Below are positions 47,621 to 59,400 of a DNA stretch of 64,000 bases, in pieces (position 1 is the stretch's first letter; every line of letters starts with the position of its first letter). The translations under genes were made by a program, and so were the position numbers. Source of the DNA: Ligustrum vulgare (Eukaryota; Streptophyta; Magnoliopsida; Lamiales; Oleaceae); the NCBI GenBank assembly GCA_963555705.1, contig OY743184.1, positions 25,878,639 through 25,942,638 of the forward strand, in the 5' to 3' direction. The notes beneath the pieces are model-generated. The model was not told where the DNA came from, did not search any database, and was given only the letters and a program-made list of their open reading frames with translations.

Positions 47621-48451
47621 TAATAGACAATGTAACCCAGCCTACACCACAAATTTCACAACATACAACCGCACAATATAAGCATCCGCAAACTTCCAAC
47701 TCTATCTTTTCAACACTCGGGCACAAAAATTCATGCAAGAACAATATACAGTACTTTGGAGTGCAAAAGGCAAAAGCAGCCAAAACGAGTCAAATAATCC
47801 AATTTCATGACAAAAACTGAAAAACCACAATATTCTTCCAAAAAAAATAGTAAACCAATCTGATTTTTTCAACAACGAAATCAAAGAATCAGAAAAGCAT
47901 ATCGAAATATTGACTCAAATGGTTGACCCCCTAAGTTATCGTCGGAGAACTAAGGGTATAGATGGTAGGAGAGTGTTCGACAGTCACAGTCGGTGTCAGA
48001 ATGCCCTCTGAATGGTCGGGTCAACACCAAAATGGCGGAATCATCTATCGGTAGCCGAAATCGCTAGTTGATTTCGTGATCTAAATCGCGAGTGTCTTTG
48101 ATGGTCGGCCGAGTGTTACCGGTGGTTGGGCAATGGTTGGCCCATATTGGAGTTGCGTGAGTCAACAACGGTAGGGATAAATTTTATTTGGTAAGTACCG
48201 ACTGAATGTACTTTTCTTGGTTTATAAACCAATTTATAAACCACACAACTTCCCAAATCACTTTTTAATTAAACATTTTTCTCTCTCCAATTTTCAACAA
48301 CTACTTTTTACCTCAAAATCGTAAATAAATCAGTTTATAAATCAAAATAGTGTTACCAAAAAGAGGCATAATTATCACTCTAGTCTTTAACATTTAAGAG
48401 ATACAATAATGGGACAACAATAGAAGAAATTAAACTCATTTCAATAACTCC

Positions 48452-48613
48452 ATTGAAGTTTGAACAATTCAAAGAGTCGTTTATTCATGTAATATATTTT
48501 TTTCAATTGTTGATTTAAAAAGTTATATTTTAGCCCTCAGTTGGGCAATACTATTTCATTTATAAACACTATTTGAATAATTCAAAGAACATATTTATAC
48601 TTTTAATGATCTA

Positions 48614-48676
<63 letters not shown>

Positions 48677-50160
48677 GTAGGGTGATTACAAAACTGTTTA
48701 TTTTTAAACCCACTTAAAATTCTTATAAAAATCATTAATTAATTTATTTAAAAAGAAAAATATTTTTTTTTATTTTCTAATTATGAATATAAAATAAATA
48801 TTTTCAGAACTCTTTGAAAAAGAAAGAAAAAAATCAAACTTGAAATTTTAGTTTTAATTTATATCTTAAGTGTTTGTTGATGATTAAAATCAGATTTTTA
48901 ATAAATTTTGATTAAAATTAATAAAAAGTGGTTGAAAAGTTGTGAATCCGATGAAATATATGGTTAAAATTAAATGTTAACTTTGATTTAAATTAAAGTA
49001 TTATTTCAATTTCTCCCAAACAGGAGCATAATATTAAATTTTTTTCATTATAAAAATATCCTCGCAAATTTATTTAATTTATCTATGCACAATTTTTTTT
49101 TAAAAATATTTTATAAAACAATTATTGATTTGCCTTATATTTTATAATATTAATAAATCACACGCAATTTATTTATTAATCAGACATTTTAAATAATTGT
49201 CTATTACATATATTTCGAAGAACTGGATGAAGATTTTTCATAAAATATTAATAGATTAAGAATTGAAGTCATTTACTATTTAAAATTTTCCTCTAATAAT
49301 ATCAACTACATCAAATACTTTAAAAAACAGTATCAGTACTTTAAAACGTTACTTTAACATTCATCATATACATAAAATGTGCAAAGTACATGTTAAATAC
49401 TAGTACATTAAAAATAAGGAACAAGTGATGTATTTTCATGTAGCAAGCATTGCTCCGTTTATATTGCACAACATCGAGAATTATCACTTCTTATTAAATA
49501 CATAAAAGTTACAAAATTAAAATTCTATACATATATCATTCAAATTTCACACTGAAAATTTGATAATGCGTCCCAATACTACTACTTTTTACGTCTAAAT
49601 ATTAATGTATACTTATTTATTCTATTATCAAAACTCTATTTATATTCCACCACATCATGAATAATTTCATAAATTCTACATCTCATTAAATTAAAAAAAC
49701 ACTATGGACATCTTTGATCTGACATGAAAAATTAAAATTCATTCGATTAAAAGTTTATATATAAGAATGTATATGTGAGATCTTGAAAAGATTTTACTTA
49801 TTCTCCTCCCACAATGTGCTAGATATGAATAAAGCTCAATTTAACAACTTGGTAAGGGAATTGTTAATAAACCTCAATTAAATCAAATTTGTTGACAAAT
49901 ATAGTAGTTAGGCATCCATGATTGAATTTGAAAGGGCCCACGAATAATGTAATTAGGAGAGTTGGGCAAAGTTCGTAAATATGTATATTTTATAGGATAA
50001 GAATGACAATTTCCTTCCCACCCAATAAAACAAAAAGTGGTCTGATCGCCTGCGACACACGCAATGCACCACTTCAACTCACCACTTATAAAATCTCATT
50101 CTCCAAGTCAAGTACGTTATAGTCACACTGTATCCCGCCCCAAGGTCCCCAACACATACC
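48452..50160. other. AT-rich upstream region of the glycosyltransferase gene
   Basis: No gene. It contains a long (AT)n microsatellite (48619-48672) and then about 1.5 kb of AT-rich sequence with no element I recognise; promoter elements of the gene may lie near its right end. Confidence 0.5.
48619..48672. repeat. AT microsatellite
   Basis: Uninterrupted (TA)n of about 54 bp, likely length-variable. Confidence 0.95.
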
Positions 50161-50164
50161 CCTT

Positions 50165-50174
50165 CTCTATATAT
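50165..50174 (+). promoter_or_regulatory. Candidate TATA box of the glycosyltransferase gene
   Basis: TCTATATATG lies about 400 bp before the start codon, followed by a TTC-rich tract where transcription could begin. Position and composition fit; nothing proves use. Confidence 0.4.
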
Positions 50175-50398
50175 GTTCTGTTCTTTCCATTTCATAATTC
50201 AGGATTTTTCACGAGATTCTTGGAGAAAATTCACGATTTGTAATTTGGGTTGTTTTTGCTCTATTCTACGATGTTTTGATCGAAATTCAGACAAATGCAG
50301 TCCATTTTAATTTGAACACTTGACCTGTGTTTGGATCTGGTGTTGTTATTGCCAGATTATATATTACAAAGAGTAAAAGCAGAAATTATCGCGACTGT

Positions 50399-50512
50399 AT
50401 GGGAAAATCATACACTATCCTCAATGAAAATGAGAGCTTGAGACCTCATGTAGGAGGAGTATTTACAGATGAATTGACTTCGTTCAGATGTGCTGATTGG
50501 AAAAATTTGTGA
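50399..50512 (+). other. Upstream ORF in the 5' leader (37 codons)
   Basis: An ATG at 50399 opens a 37-codon frame (MGKSYTILNENESL...) that stops at 50512, 58 bases before the main ATG. A six-codon frame (50296-50316) precedes it. If the leader starts near 50200 and is unspliced here, both would be translated first and could dampen the main frame. I do not recognise the peptide as a known conserved uORF. Confidence 0.45.
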
Positions 50513-50570
50513 AATACTGAAGCAAAAATCGTCCAAATGTTTGCTGTACAATTTGAGTGAAGCAGAATAA

Positions 50571-53500
50571 ATGAAGAGGAGGTCTATTTCGCAGAAATTT
50601 CATCAGAGATGGAAGACGAAGCTTTTTGCTGTGATTTTGCTTGTATTTTGTTTTACGACTTTAGTATTAATGGAATCGCTATACAGCAGGATCAAGGCTT
50701 TAGCGTTAATTTCTCCGCCCGTTGTTCAGAAGCCGAAAATGGCGTTTCTATTTATAGCACGAAATCGACTTCCACTTGAAATGGTTTGGGATGCATTCTT
50801 CCAGGTAATTGGCCAATTTTTATTTTTTATTTTTATTTCATTTATTGTTTCTATTTTTAGTAATCATCTCATAATAGTGACGCAATAAACAAAATCAGTT
50901 TCCCCCTTTAGAATTTATTTTAACTTTATGGAGTACTAAGAGCAGATGATGTCATGTTAAATGCTGTTCTGGAAATATGTTCCCTCTTCGTTGCAGCGCC
51001 GTAGTTAGCATCCCTTTTGAGGAATATTTTTTTAATAGTGTTGATTTGGCCAAGATAGCATTAATGGATCAGGGACAGATAGTGTTTAGATGGAAATAGT
51101 AATACTGATATAATCGATGATGTTAATCCATAAATTGAAACTCATTAGTCCGCCATAGAAAGAGTTCTGAAAAACATGTGATAAGAATAATTAGATTTAA
51201 CATGTAATCAACAAGGAGTATTACACATAACACACTGGTTAACTTAAAAAAAAAAAAAAATTGCAACTAAATTATAGTCAAGTGATTTTTCTGAACAGAT
51301 GATTATCTAGCTAGTGCCTTAGAGTGTTAAGTGTTTTGATATGCAATATATTTGAACAGATATACTAGTAAGATAATAATATTCAGGCAAATATAATAAT
51401 AAAGGTGAAATAGGAAGACATGATATATATTAACAGACTAATAGTAATACGTCCTCAAATGACTTGAATCAACTCTTAGTGATCCTCCTATTTTAGTCGG
51501 TAGGGTCAACCCAACTTTCAACAGTAGCAGCATTAGTTGTAACAGCTACAAGTTTACAAAATAAAATTGACATAAACAAATTAGCTCGTCTCACATAGAA
51601 CAAACCATTACTGATTTTCTAAGATTTTGTCTCGTTAAAATACCTCTGTAATACTGAGATTTTACTATAATGACTGCTCAATAAAATTTATAAAGAAGCT
51701 TAACATCTTATTTACAGATGACACTCGAAATAGTTTGTAATAATGTAATGCATAAGCCTCAAATTCAAAGTGAATGATCTCATTCAACTCTTAGGAATAG
51801 TTGTAAGAGTTGTATCAAGAAGCTTCGAAAGATCAAGGGACTTCTTTAGATAATCATCTCATTTTTTTCTTTCAATTCAGATAAGGGAAATGATTTTTCT
51901 GTAAGTCAGCAGAAATTTTGTTGAATATAATTTCAAATGCTGCTTAGGACCACATGCTTATATTAGATATATGTCAAGACTTTTGGCTAAAAAGCTTAGC
52001 TCTATCACCTTTTCATTATTGGTGAAAAGCAAATATCATTTCATCATGTTTTTTCTAATGAAGGTTCCTGGTTTAAGGAAATATGTTCTAGGCATTCGTA
52101 ATGTATTCTAAATAAATATCTGAATATATGACCAGTCTGTTGAGTTGTTAAGGATGGATGTCTTACATGGTCATTAGTTTTAGTCTTTTGGACTTTTATA
52201 AATAGGTTTGGAACAACAGGGAAGAAAATTTAGGGATTAGAGGTCTTGATAATGAAACATTTGAGGCAATTCTTGCTGGATTTGAAATGAAAAGTTGTGC
52301 TGGATTTCAAATGAATCCCATCTGTTCCTATCCTAAAACCCCTCTAGACATCAGTTCTGGATCTTTCATCAGTTCACAGTGACCTGGAGTGATGGGAATA
52401 GTTTGTTGGCTCTTCTCTGCAACAGCAGCGATGGGGGAAAGGTTGGTAAGGGTGAGGTGGGGGTCACATTCATGTTGTTTCCTACTAACACATATAACAA
52501 ATATAGTTTAGTCGTATACTTGGAAGACAATTTATTTTGACTCTGATGTTTGAAAAGACAGCATCAGTAGTTGACCTATGAGAGCCATTTATGTTGTTTT
52601 GCAGGGTGATAAAGAGAGTAGGTTTTCAATCTTTGTTCACTCAAGACCTGGTTTTCTGCTCAGCAAGGCAACGACCAGATCACGTTATTTTTTGAATCAC
52701 CAGATTAATGATAGCGTGCAGGTTTACTTTTATTTTAATTATATGAGCTTGAATTTGATTTACATGAAATGTATAATGATTCATCCACTAAAACTTCTTT
52801 GATAATTATTATTTATTTATTTATTTATTTTTTCATCTCTTACATGTTATTAACTCAATTTGACAAGAAGGTATCTATGATGAATGAAAAATATGATTGC
52901 TGGGAGTATCAGTTCCATGTTGGCTAACTTTATATTTGAACTTTGGTGTCAACTCATTAAGCTTTCATGTAATGTTTAGCAAATGATGATTTCTTTCCAG
53001 ATAGACTGGGGAGAAGCAAGTATGATCCAGGCAGAACGCATGTTGCTTGAAAATGCATTGGTGGATCCATTTAATGAGCGGTTTATTTTTCTTTCAGACA
53101 GGTGATTTCAAATTATTAAATTTTTGAGTATATATTATGAGATAAGAAATGGGAGCAAAGGCCAACAAGTGGAGGTGATGCCAGTTGTGGATAAATAAAG
53201 TGAATAACGACTTAGGTGATTGGTACATGATTGTGAAGAATTATAGTAGCTCTTGTTCATAAGAATGATGTGATCTCACTAAAAGAGGGAGGGTAGACCA
53301 AACCTAACATGGCCTCTTGTGATGGTTGATCTAATAATAAATGGAACATGACCAAACCTAACATGGCCTCTTGTGGTGGTTGATCTAATAATAAATGGAA
53401 CATAGTGGGAAAATGGATTGATGTAGTTGATACCAAATTTGTGGGGGCATGGACATGGCTTAGTTTGTGTTATTTGAACAAGAGTATTGAGGAATTTTTT

Positions 53501-56144
53501 TTGTCCTGAAAATCACATAACTAACATTATTTCTGCTGCTTAATTTGTTCAGCTGCTTGCCTTTGTACAACTTCAGCTATGTATATGACTACATAATGTC
53601 TGCCTCAACTAGTTTTGTGGACAGGTAGGGCCACTGCATTTTTCCCCCTTTCTTTCCACAAGTAAATCTGTATCAACTACGAGATTGCAGTACTCACAAG
53701 ATATTTCTGTATATAAATTTTTCTTTTTATTTACTTTTAACTTTTAAGCATATCATTTTCATATAAAAATTTACACAAGTAGCGATTGTAAGATAAATGG
53801 TCAACAGATCAAGAATGGTTTTAAGACTTTGCTTGTATTCTAAATTGATAACAGTTTTGCTGACACAAAAGAAGGTCGTTACAATCCAAAAATGCATCCG
53901 GTGATTCCAGTTGAGAACTGGAGGAAAGGATCTCAGGTAACATCATTTCTTATCATTTTTGCTTCCTGATAAATAATTTCAGAAACTCAATAATAAAAGA
54001 GAACTTGAAGTGTCTTTTGCATTTTGCAGTGGGTTGTTCTGACAAGAAAGCATGCAGATATTGTAGTGAAAGATGACACTGTATTCCCTATGTTTCAGTC
54101 CCATTGCAAGGCAAGTATTTTAGGCTCTATATGTTAAAAAGTTGTGTTTAAAAACATGTTTTTTTTATGTTTTCGAGGTAAAATATGTGGTTGAAAAGTG
54201 GAGAGAGAAATATGTGTGGTTAAAAAGTGGTTTGGAGAATTGTGTTATTTAAAAACATGTTTTAAACCGTTTGCCAAACTGAGGCTTAATCATTTTGTTG
54301 AACAGTTTTCTTGGATGGGTACTTCCCAATTATGTAATTTAATTAGGAAGAATAGGAACATTAAATTGAACCACTTTTATCTTCTATTCACAAAATTTTA
54401 AGTTAAGACTTGTCTTTAAATACACCTCCTTAATGCAAGCTACTATGTGCTGTTAATTAGCTGGACTTCCTCGTGATCACAAGATGCTATGCATTAAGAC
54501 ATTTGTTTCTTTAATGAATGTTGTTTTGATCTATAGGTTGCGTACTTTGCCTTGATATTACAATATATGTGTTTATATTGCTTGCCGTATATTTCCCTTT
54601 TTTTTTTTTTTTTTTCAACTCACTCGTTCATTTTTCCTAACAGAGGAAGTCTTTACCTGAATTTTGGCGAGATCGACATGTTGTAAGTGTCTCTATTGTT
54701 TATTTCCTTTATTTTCAGGCATCATGTACCACCTACAGTAATAGTTGACATGCTATGTATATGGATCATCATATTTGCCCGATCTAATGCAAATCATAAG
54801 TTGATAGGATTGACTCCTGAGTACGAGGTTCTCACTCTTTCTATCAATAATTGACACATGCAGCCTTCTGATAATTCTAAGGAGCATAACTGTATACCAG
54901 ATGAACATTATGTTCAAACCTTGCTTGCGGTAAGCTGTTCTTTCTTCTCCTTTCTAGGGTGAAACTTTGGGGAATAGGTAGAGTCCTTGTGAAAAATGCC
55001 TTCAAAGTTGTGGACTACGTTTCCTTAATGATATTTTCAGTTACCTCTAATTCTCTTAGCCTCACCTTTCAGCAAAAAGGTCTTGAACGGGAAGTTACAA
55101 GGAGGACGTTGACTCATACAGCTTGGGATCTTTCCTCTTCCAGAGAACATGAAAGACGAGGATGGCATCCTTTAACTTACAAGTTAGCCGATGCTACTCC
55201 CGCACTTATACAATCCATCAAGGTATGATTTATTTTTCGTTGCTTTTATGCTTATGTTCCAGTACATTTTATGGTGACATTAGTTGAGCATAAGCTTTCT
55301 GCTCAGTCTCTGAATGAACTGTAACTTGGGAGGCATATTGAGACGCATAACTTGACCCAATAGCTTGTTGAATTATTTACATTATTATTTTAAGGAAAAT
55401 TTAAATGAAAACCCTGTGAGATCATCTGAATGTCATAAGAAATGTTCTCTTTTGGCAGTATTAAGAAAAACCAGCTACAATCTTAAACATTGAATTGTCT
55501 AATACTGAATGAGCACTTAGAGCGTCCATTTAAGTAAAACTGCTGTTTATTACTCTCAATATCTCATTTTCAAGATAAAGGATATCTTGGAAATTGAAGT
55601 GAGATAATACTTATTACATCTATATATTCTCTTTTTACGCAGGGTGTAGATAATGTTTATTATGAGACTGAATACAGAAGAGAATGGTGCACTAGTAAGG
55701 GGAAACCCTCCACATGCTTCCTTTTCGCAAGGAAATTCACGAGGCCTGCTGCTCTACGACTTCTCAATATGGTCAGTGTGATACTCTGTTGCTCTTTCAA
55801 TTTTATTTTTATATATACAATTCAAAGGGAACACACGAACTTATGGATAAAAGGCATGTTTGGCTAAGCTTGATTTTTTTTATTTTTATTTTATTTTTTA
55901 CTTTTTAAGTAACTCTCTTTGCCAAACATGTTTGAGAGGTTTTTTAAAAGTTAATTTTTAGATCTTTGACACAAAATTTCTTTTTTTCTAAGCTTAGCCA
56001 AACATGACATGCACGTAAAGTTATGATGTGAATTTCTTTTAGTTGGGTTGTAACACTGATTTTGTTTCGTTATTGATTGACTACTTCTGGAACTTTTTAT
56101 GAGTGCAGTCTGCTTTGGGAGTTTCCGTTGAAGCAACAAGCTGA
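50571..56144 (+). CDS. Core-2/I-branching (DUF266, GT14-type) glycosyltransferase
   Basis: Predicted type II membrane enzyme of the Golgi, in the plant BC10-like branch of Core-2/I-branching beta-1,6-N-acetylglucosaminyltransferases; substrates of plant members are poorly known. Eleven exons: 50571-50804, 52605-52721, 53001-53101, 53553-53624, 53855-53936, 54030-54110, 54644-54682, 54864-54929, 55073-55222, 55643-55771, 56109-56144. They join in frame to 368 codons with no stop. Residues 1-16 are basic, about 17-38 form one membrane segment, and the Branch domain starts near residue 57 (MAFLFIARNRLPLEMVW). Family blocks follow: FSIFVHSRPGF, IDWGEASMIQAERMLL, RFIFLSDSCLPLYNF, FVDSFADTKEGRYNPKM, WVVLTRKHADIV, FWRDRHV, CIPDEHYVQTLL and an EWCTSKGKPSTCFLFARKF tail. 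Length is normal. Intron 6 uses a GC donor (AAG-GCAAGT); the others are GT-AG. It is the only intact host gene here. Confidence 0.93.
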
Positions 56145-56306
56145 CGCTGACATATACTGGTGCAGTTAATAGCCATTGCAAGTTCAATTTCAGGTAGAAG
56201 ACAACTTAGGATTAACAACCTGCCATGAATGAGAGAGAGTTGTAAAGGGGACAAGAATATGTTAATGTAGAGTGATGTATATCATATTATTGTTGTTGTA
56301 CCATGT

Positions 56307-56312
56307 AATAAA
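56307..56312 (+). terminator. Poly(A) signal AATAAA
   Basis: AATAAA lies 163 bases after the stop codon, with TTGTTGTTGTA just before it, as in plant near-upstream and far-upstream elements. Confidence 0.55.
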
Positions 56313-56420
56313 GATTATTGTATTCATCTATTGTACTAATATTAGTTGGGAAATGAAAATCCACGTCTTTCAAAAGTAAATTCAAGTTCTCCTCAAAGAG
56401 ATTATAATTTATTATTCAAG

Positions 56421-56649
56421 CCCCTGGGCCTAGTTCAGTTGACTAAGGTTAAAGTGAAACAATAAGATGCTGCCATAGGGTGGATGATTAGAATTTTGGC
56501 AGCATCGTTTTGGATTTGGCCTCCTTGTTGTGAAAATCAGTTAGCAAGTTTTAAACCTTGGCTAACTGAGGTACATTCAGTAATTTACATCCACCACAAA
56601 GCTCTAGGGGTAGGGCAGTGGGGACCGTCAAGGTTGCGATTCAACATTT
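56421..56649 (+). mobile_element. SINE, same family as 30956-31168, 19-bp TSD
   Basis: The insert is flanked by TTATAATTTATTATTCAAG (56402-56420) and the same with one change (56650-56668). It starts CCCCTGGGCCTAGTTCAGTTG, an A-box-like tRNA head, and ends GTTGCGATTCAACATTTT. Its last 70 bases (from ATTTACATCC) align with the 3' part of the SINE at 30956-31168, so the two share a tail although the heads have diverged. It lies about 100 bp past the poly(A) signal of the glycosyltransferase gene. Confidence 0.85.
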
Positions 56650-56668
56650 TTATAATTTATTATTTAAG

Positions 56669-56907
56669 ATTCATTTTTCCCCTTGTTATTACAAAAAAAT
56701 AGAGCGTGAGATCATAAAGAAAAATTACTAGATTTTCATTCATAGATTTTTCATCATTTTATAAATATGGTGGAACTCAATTTTTAGCATGGCAAATGCC
56801 CTACATTGTCGATTTCGTTCTGGGTGGAGACAGCATCAAGCGAACTCTTGTGACCACTCGTGTTGGTTCCACCAAGAGGTTTTTTTTTTCATTTATATTA
56901 GGCGATC
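56669..56907. other. No clear gene
   Basis: A short frame from 56796 (MPYIVDFVLGGDSIKRTL...) has protein-like composition but no partner; I do not recognise it. Confidence 0.3.
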
Positions 56908-57475
56908 TGTCACAACCAGCTCGATTTTGGCCCAAAAAGACGGAAAAATCTAGAATAATGGTGTCTTGAGGCTAGATATAATATTCTAGATTCCACAAGT
57001 GCATGAAGTTCGCTAGAATATGGTAGGACATTCTAGAAGTTTGTAAGTCCTACATTTGGTAGATTATTCTAGATAATTCTAGGATATTCTTTATATATTT
57101 TATTGTAGATATTATGTTAGAAAATTCTAGATATGAACTGTAGACCATTAGATTGAATTGATCTAATCAATCCATTTGAGGAGGCTACTAGTATATATAG
57201 CTTTATAGGTTCATTTGTTGGCTCCAAGAGAGAGTGAACTCAAGTTTCAAGCTTTGTAAAGAGTGTTTATGATAAAACTTTCCATTTTTAAGCTCGTGTT
57301 TTTTTCCCCCTTCTTCTTGCTTATAACTCGTTTCCATCATAAAGTTGAGGGTTAGGCTGACTTAGTATTAGATCACAAGGGGTGAAAGTTTGCAACACTA
57401 AGGCCGCACGATTGCTTGAAATTTGCAAGCTTGTGACAAATCGCTCGAATGGATGTCGAATTCGTGGATTTATCA
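56908..57475 (+). mobile_element. Ty3-type LTR with PBS-like sequence after it
   Basis: Starts TGTCACAACCAGC, has a TATATATAG box at about 57190 followed by a U5-like tract, and ends TTATCA. After one base comes TGGTTCCGTTACC (57477-57489), which resembles the TGGCGCCGTTGCC PBS of Tat/Athila-type Ty3 elements with changes. No matching second LTR or TSD was found. Confidence 0.45.
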
Positions 57476-57599
57476 TTGGTTCCGTTACCATCCCTACCCA
57501 ATTAGACTAGGAGGCAGATAAATATTGGAATGGTGATGGAGGGGCTGCACTTGAGGCAAGTAGGGAAGTGATTGTGATACGAATCATAGTGGGCTGGAC

Positions 57600-57680
57600 G
57601 AAAAATTAAATATTCAAGTCAAACAAAAGTGCAATCCAGTCAGTAATGTCGAGATTGGATGCATAGTATATGTTTTTTGT
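57600..57680 (-). repeat. Third copy of the Ty3 LTR edge
   Basis: Matches about 23610-23690 (in the same plus-strand direction) and hence the inverted 6055-6140: words TTAAATATTCAAG, AAAAGTGCA.TCCAGTCA and ATATGTTTTT. It is a truncated fragment. Confidence 0.75.
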
Positions 57681-57875
57681 CATAATTACAACACAATAGA
57701 TTTATAAAACCAACAATTCAAAAAATAAGTTTTTAAGTTTTTAGTTCATTAATCAGGTGTCAATTAATTATAAAATATTAATTAATAATATTTTAATCTA
57801 ATAACCCCACCCCACCCCCACACCACCCTTCCCTTACCTCAACTAACATTAATCAACTTTTACCCGTTCTCAGTC

Positions 57876-58512
57876 TTGGAGAAACCAAATGAAACCCCCC
57901 ACATACACATACAACCACCTCCACCCGATATCAATTTACCCCTTTCACCCAAGCGAAGCCCTCCTCCACAACCTTGGAACCCTGAAAATTGTGATATTCT
58001 TGATGTTGGGTTAGGTCCCCAAATGTACGAGATTGAAATTTTTCTCAGTGTACCCAAAGTTGGGAGGAAATGTGTAAAAATGATTGATATCATTTGGGGT
58101 GCTTGGTTCTTTTTTAGCTTTTACTTTAAGTCCTATTGAACGGGAAATCAAAGGCTAAGATAGTTCATGGCAGTAACGAAATTTTTGGGTTCGATAAATT
58201 TAATCTCCAACTCGACGTTTTCATGGTTCAGCATGAAATGGAAAATATATACATGTAGGTTTTCAAGGAAAGGCCTCAGAATGCTCTAGGTAAGATGCAG
58301 TTCCAGAGTTATATGAATGGACATTCTTGTCAGGGAGAGCGTCCCTTTCCGTTTAAAGTTGATAAAGATGATCGAAAAAGATGGTTCTATTACCCAATCT
58401 CATAGGTCTCGATGAAGATGACCGAAAAAGATGGATTGAACACATAGGGAGGGACCTAAACTTCTCTATTTTACTTGAAGCAAGTGATTTCAGTTTATGG
58501 AGAAATCTCTAA
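57876..58512 (+). pseudogene. Fragment of a conserved plant protein, function unknown
   Basis: A frame opens at 57876 with KRSPPPQPWNPENCDILDVGLG and VPKVGRKCVKMIDIIWGAW. After a frameshift near 58135 it continues with KSKAKIVHGSNEIFGFDKF, LQLDVFMVQHEMENIYM, a TAG stop (58255) and VFKERPQNALGKMQFQSYMN. After another break it resumes with GLDEDDRKRWIEHIGRDLNF and ends at TAA 58510. The run reads like a plant protein family I have seen but cannot name (hallmark: DE.DRKRW..L.GRDLNF). A phrase of about 18 bases around DDRKRW occurs twice (58360 and 58412). No intron is evident over 630 bases, so it may be a retrocopy or one captured exon. Confidence 0.65.
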
Positions 58513-58559
58513 ATTGTGACATTGGGTCTAAAATTTGAAGTGTCTGAAATTGCAGTCTG

Positions 58560-58800
58560 AAATTGTTAGTGTCTGACTCTGAATTGTCAGTGGTGAATTG
58601 TGCCGGAGGTGGTGGTTGGTACATGTGGTGGTTGATACGATGGTGGCACTGGTGAATTGGTAGTTGTGCGATGGCGGCATTGGGGTTAATGTTGTTGGGT
58701 TGTGGTGGCGATTACGTTGTTTTGCTATGCAGTGGTAGCTATCAATGGTGATTTCTGTCGGAGGAGGTCGTTGGTGAGGGTGGTGGCGGTCGCGTAGGAT
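58560..58800. repeat. Degenerate GGT/GGTGGT-rich stretch
   Basis: Loose repeats of GGTGGTGG, GGTGAATTG and TGTGGTGGTTG. Frames through it are low-complexity. A second such stretch is at 59755-59905. Confidence 0.7.
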
Positions 58801-58816
58801 TATAGTGTGAGATCGC

Positions 58817-59400
58817 CACATTAGTCACATATCCACTTTAAGATCAAGTCACATATCACATGTTATCACAAGTTAAAATTCAAGTCACGAGGTATAGGTC
58901 ACATGTTAATGTCACAAGTCACACTTGATATCATAGGTCACATTAATTAGGTCACATGTCACAATTCATCTAATCACAGATCTGAAAATCCAGTGAATAA
59001 GCTGTATTATGTCACAGGTCACACTTCAAATGTTTAGGTCACATTTGATGTATTAGGCCACATGTCACATTTGATAAATTAAGCCATATGTCACACTGCA
59101 TAAGGTCAGGTCACATGTCACATTTGATGCATTAAGTCATGGGTCACACTTCAAAAATGTTCAGGTCACATGTCACACTTTATACGTCAAAAGTCACAGG
59201 TTACCACAATCTCCGACGTATGGGTTACATGTTACGCTTCAAAAATGTTCACAAGTGACTTTTAAAATCACATGTCATATTGTGTAGGTCACATATATTC
59301 ACAAATCACTTGTTATAGTTCACAGGTTCTAGGTCATGGGTCATAGATTGTCACATGTAGTTATTATTCAAATGTCAATATTAATTAGTCACACGTCACC
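58817..59400. repeat. Dense array of GTCACA words
   Basis: About 22 copies of GTCACA lie in under 600 bases, most as GGTCACATGTCACA(CTT), all in the same direction. Spacing is irregular (6-60 bp). Words such as TTTGATG.ATTA and CTTCAAAAATGTT recur between them, so this is a decayed minisatellite with a unit of perhaps 55-65 bp. Confidence 0.8.

Larger units (their letters stand above)
42905..48446 (-). mobile_element. Ty1/copia element C, TSD ACTCC
   Basis: Related LTR parts lie at 42905-43053 (3' LTR) and 48363-48446 (5' LTR, its U5 deleted). ACTCC flanks both sides (42900-42904 and 48447-48451). Between them, minus-strand protease, integrase, reverse transcriptase and RNase H are in copia order. 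Gag and the PBS are not recognisable. A solo LTR is nested at 43609-44807. Confidence 0.88.

Noticed and set aside
56796..56885. Short protein-like frame after the glycosyltransferase gene
   Set aside because: About 30 codons, no recognisable family and no splice context.
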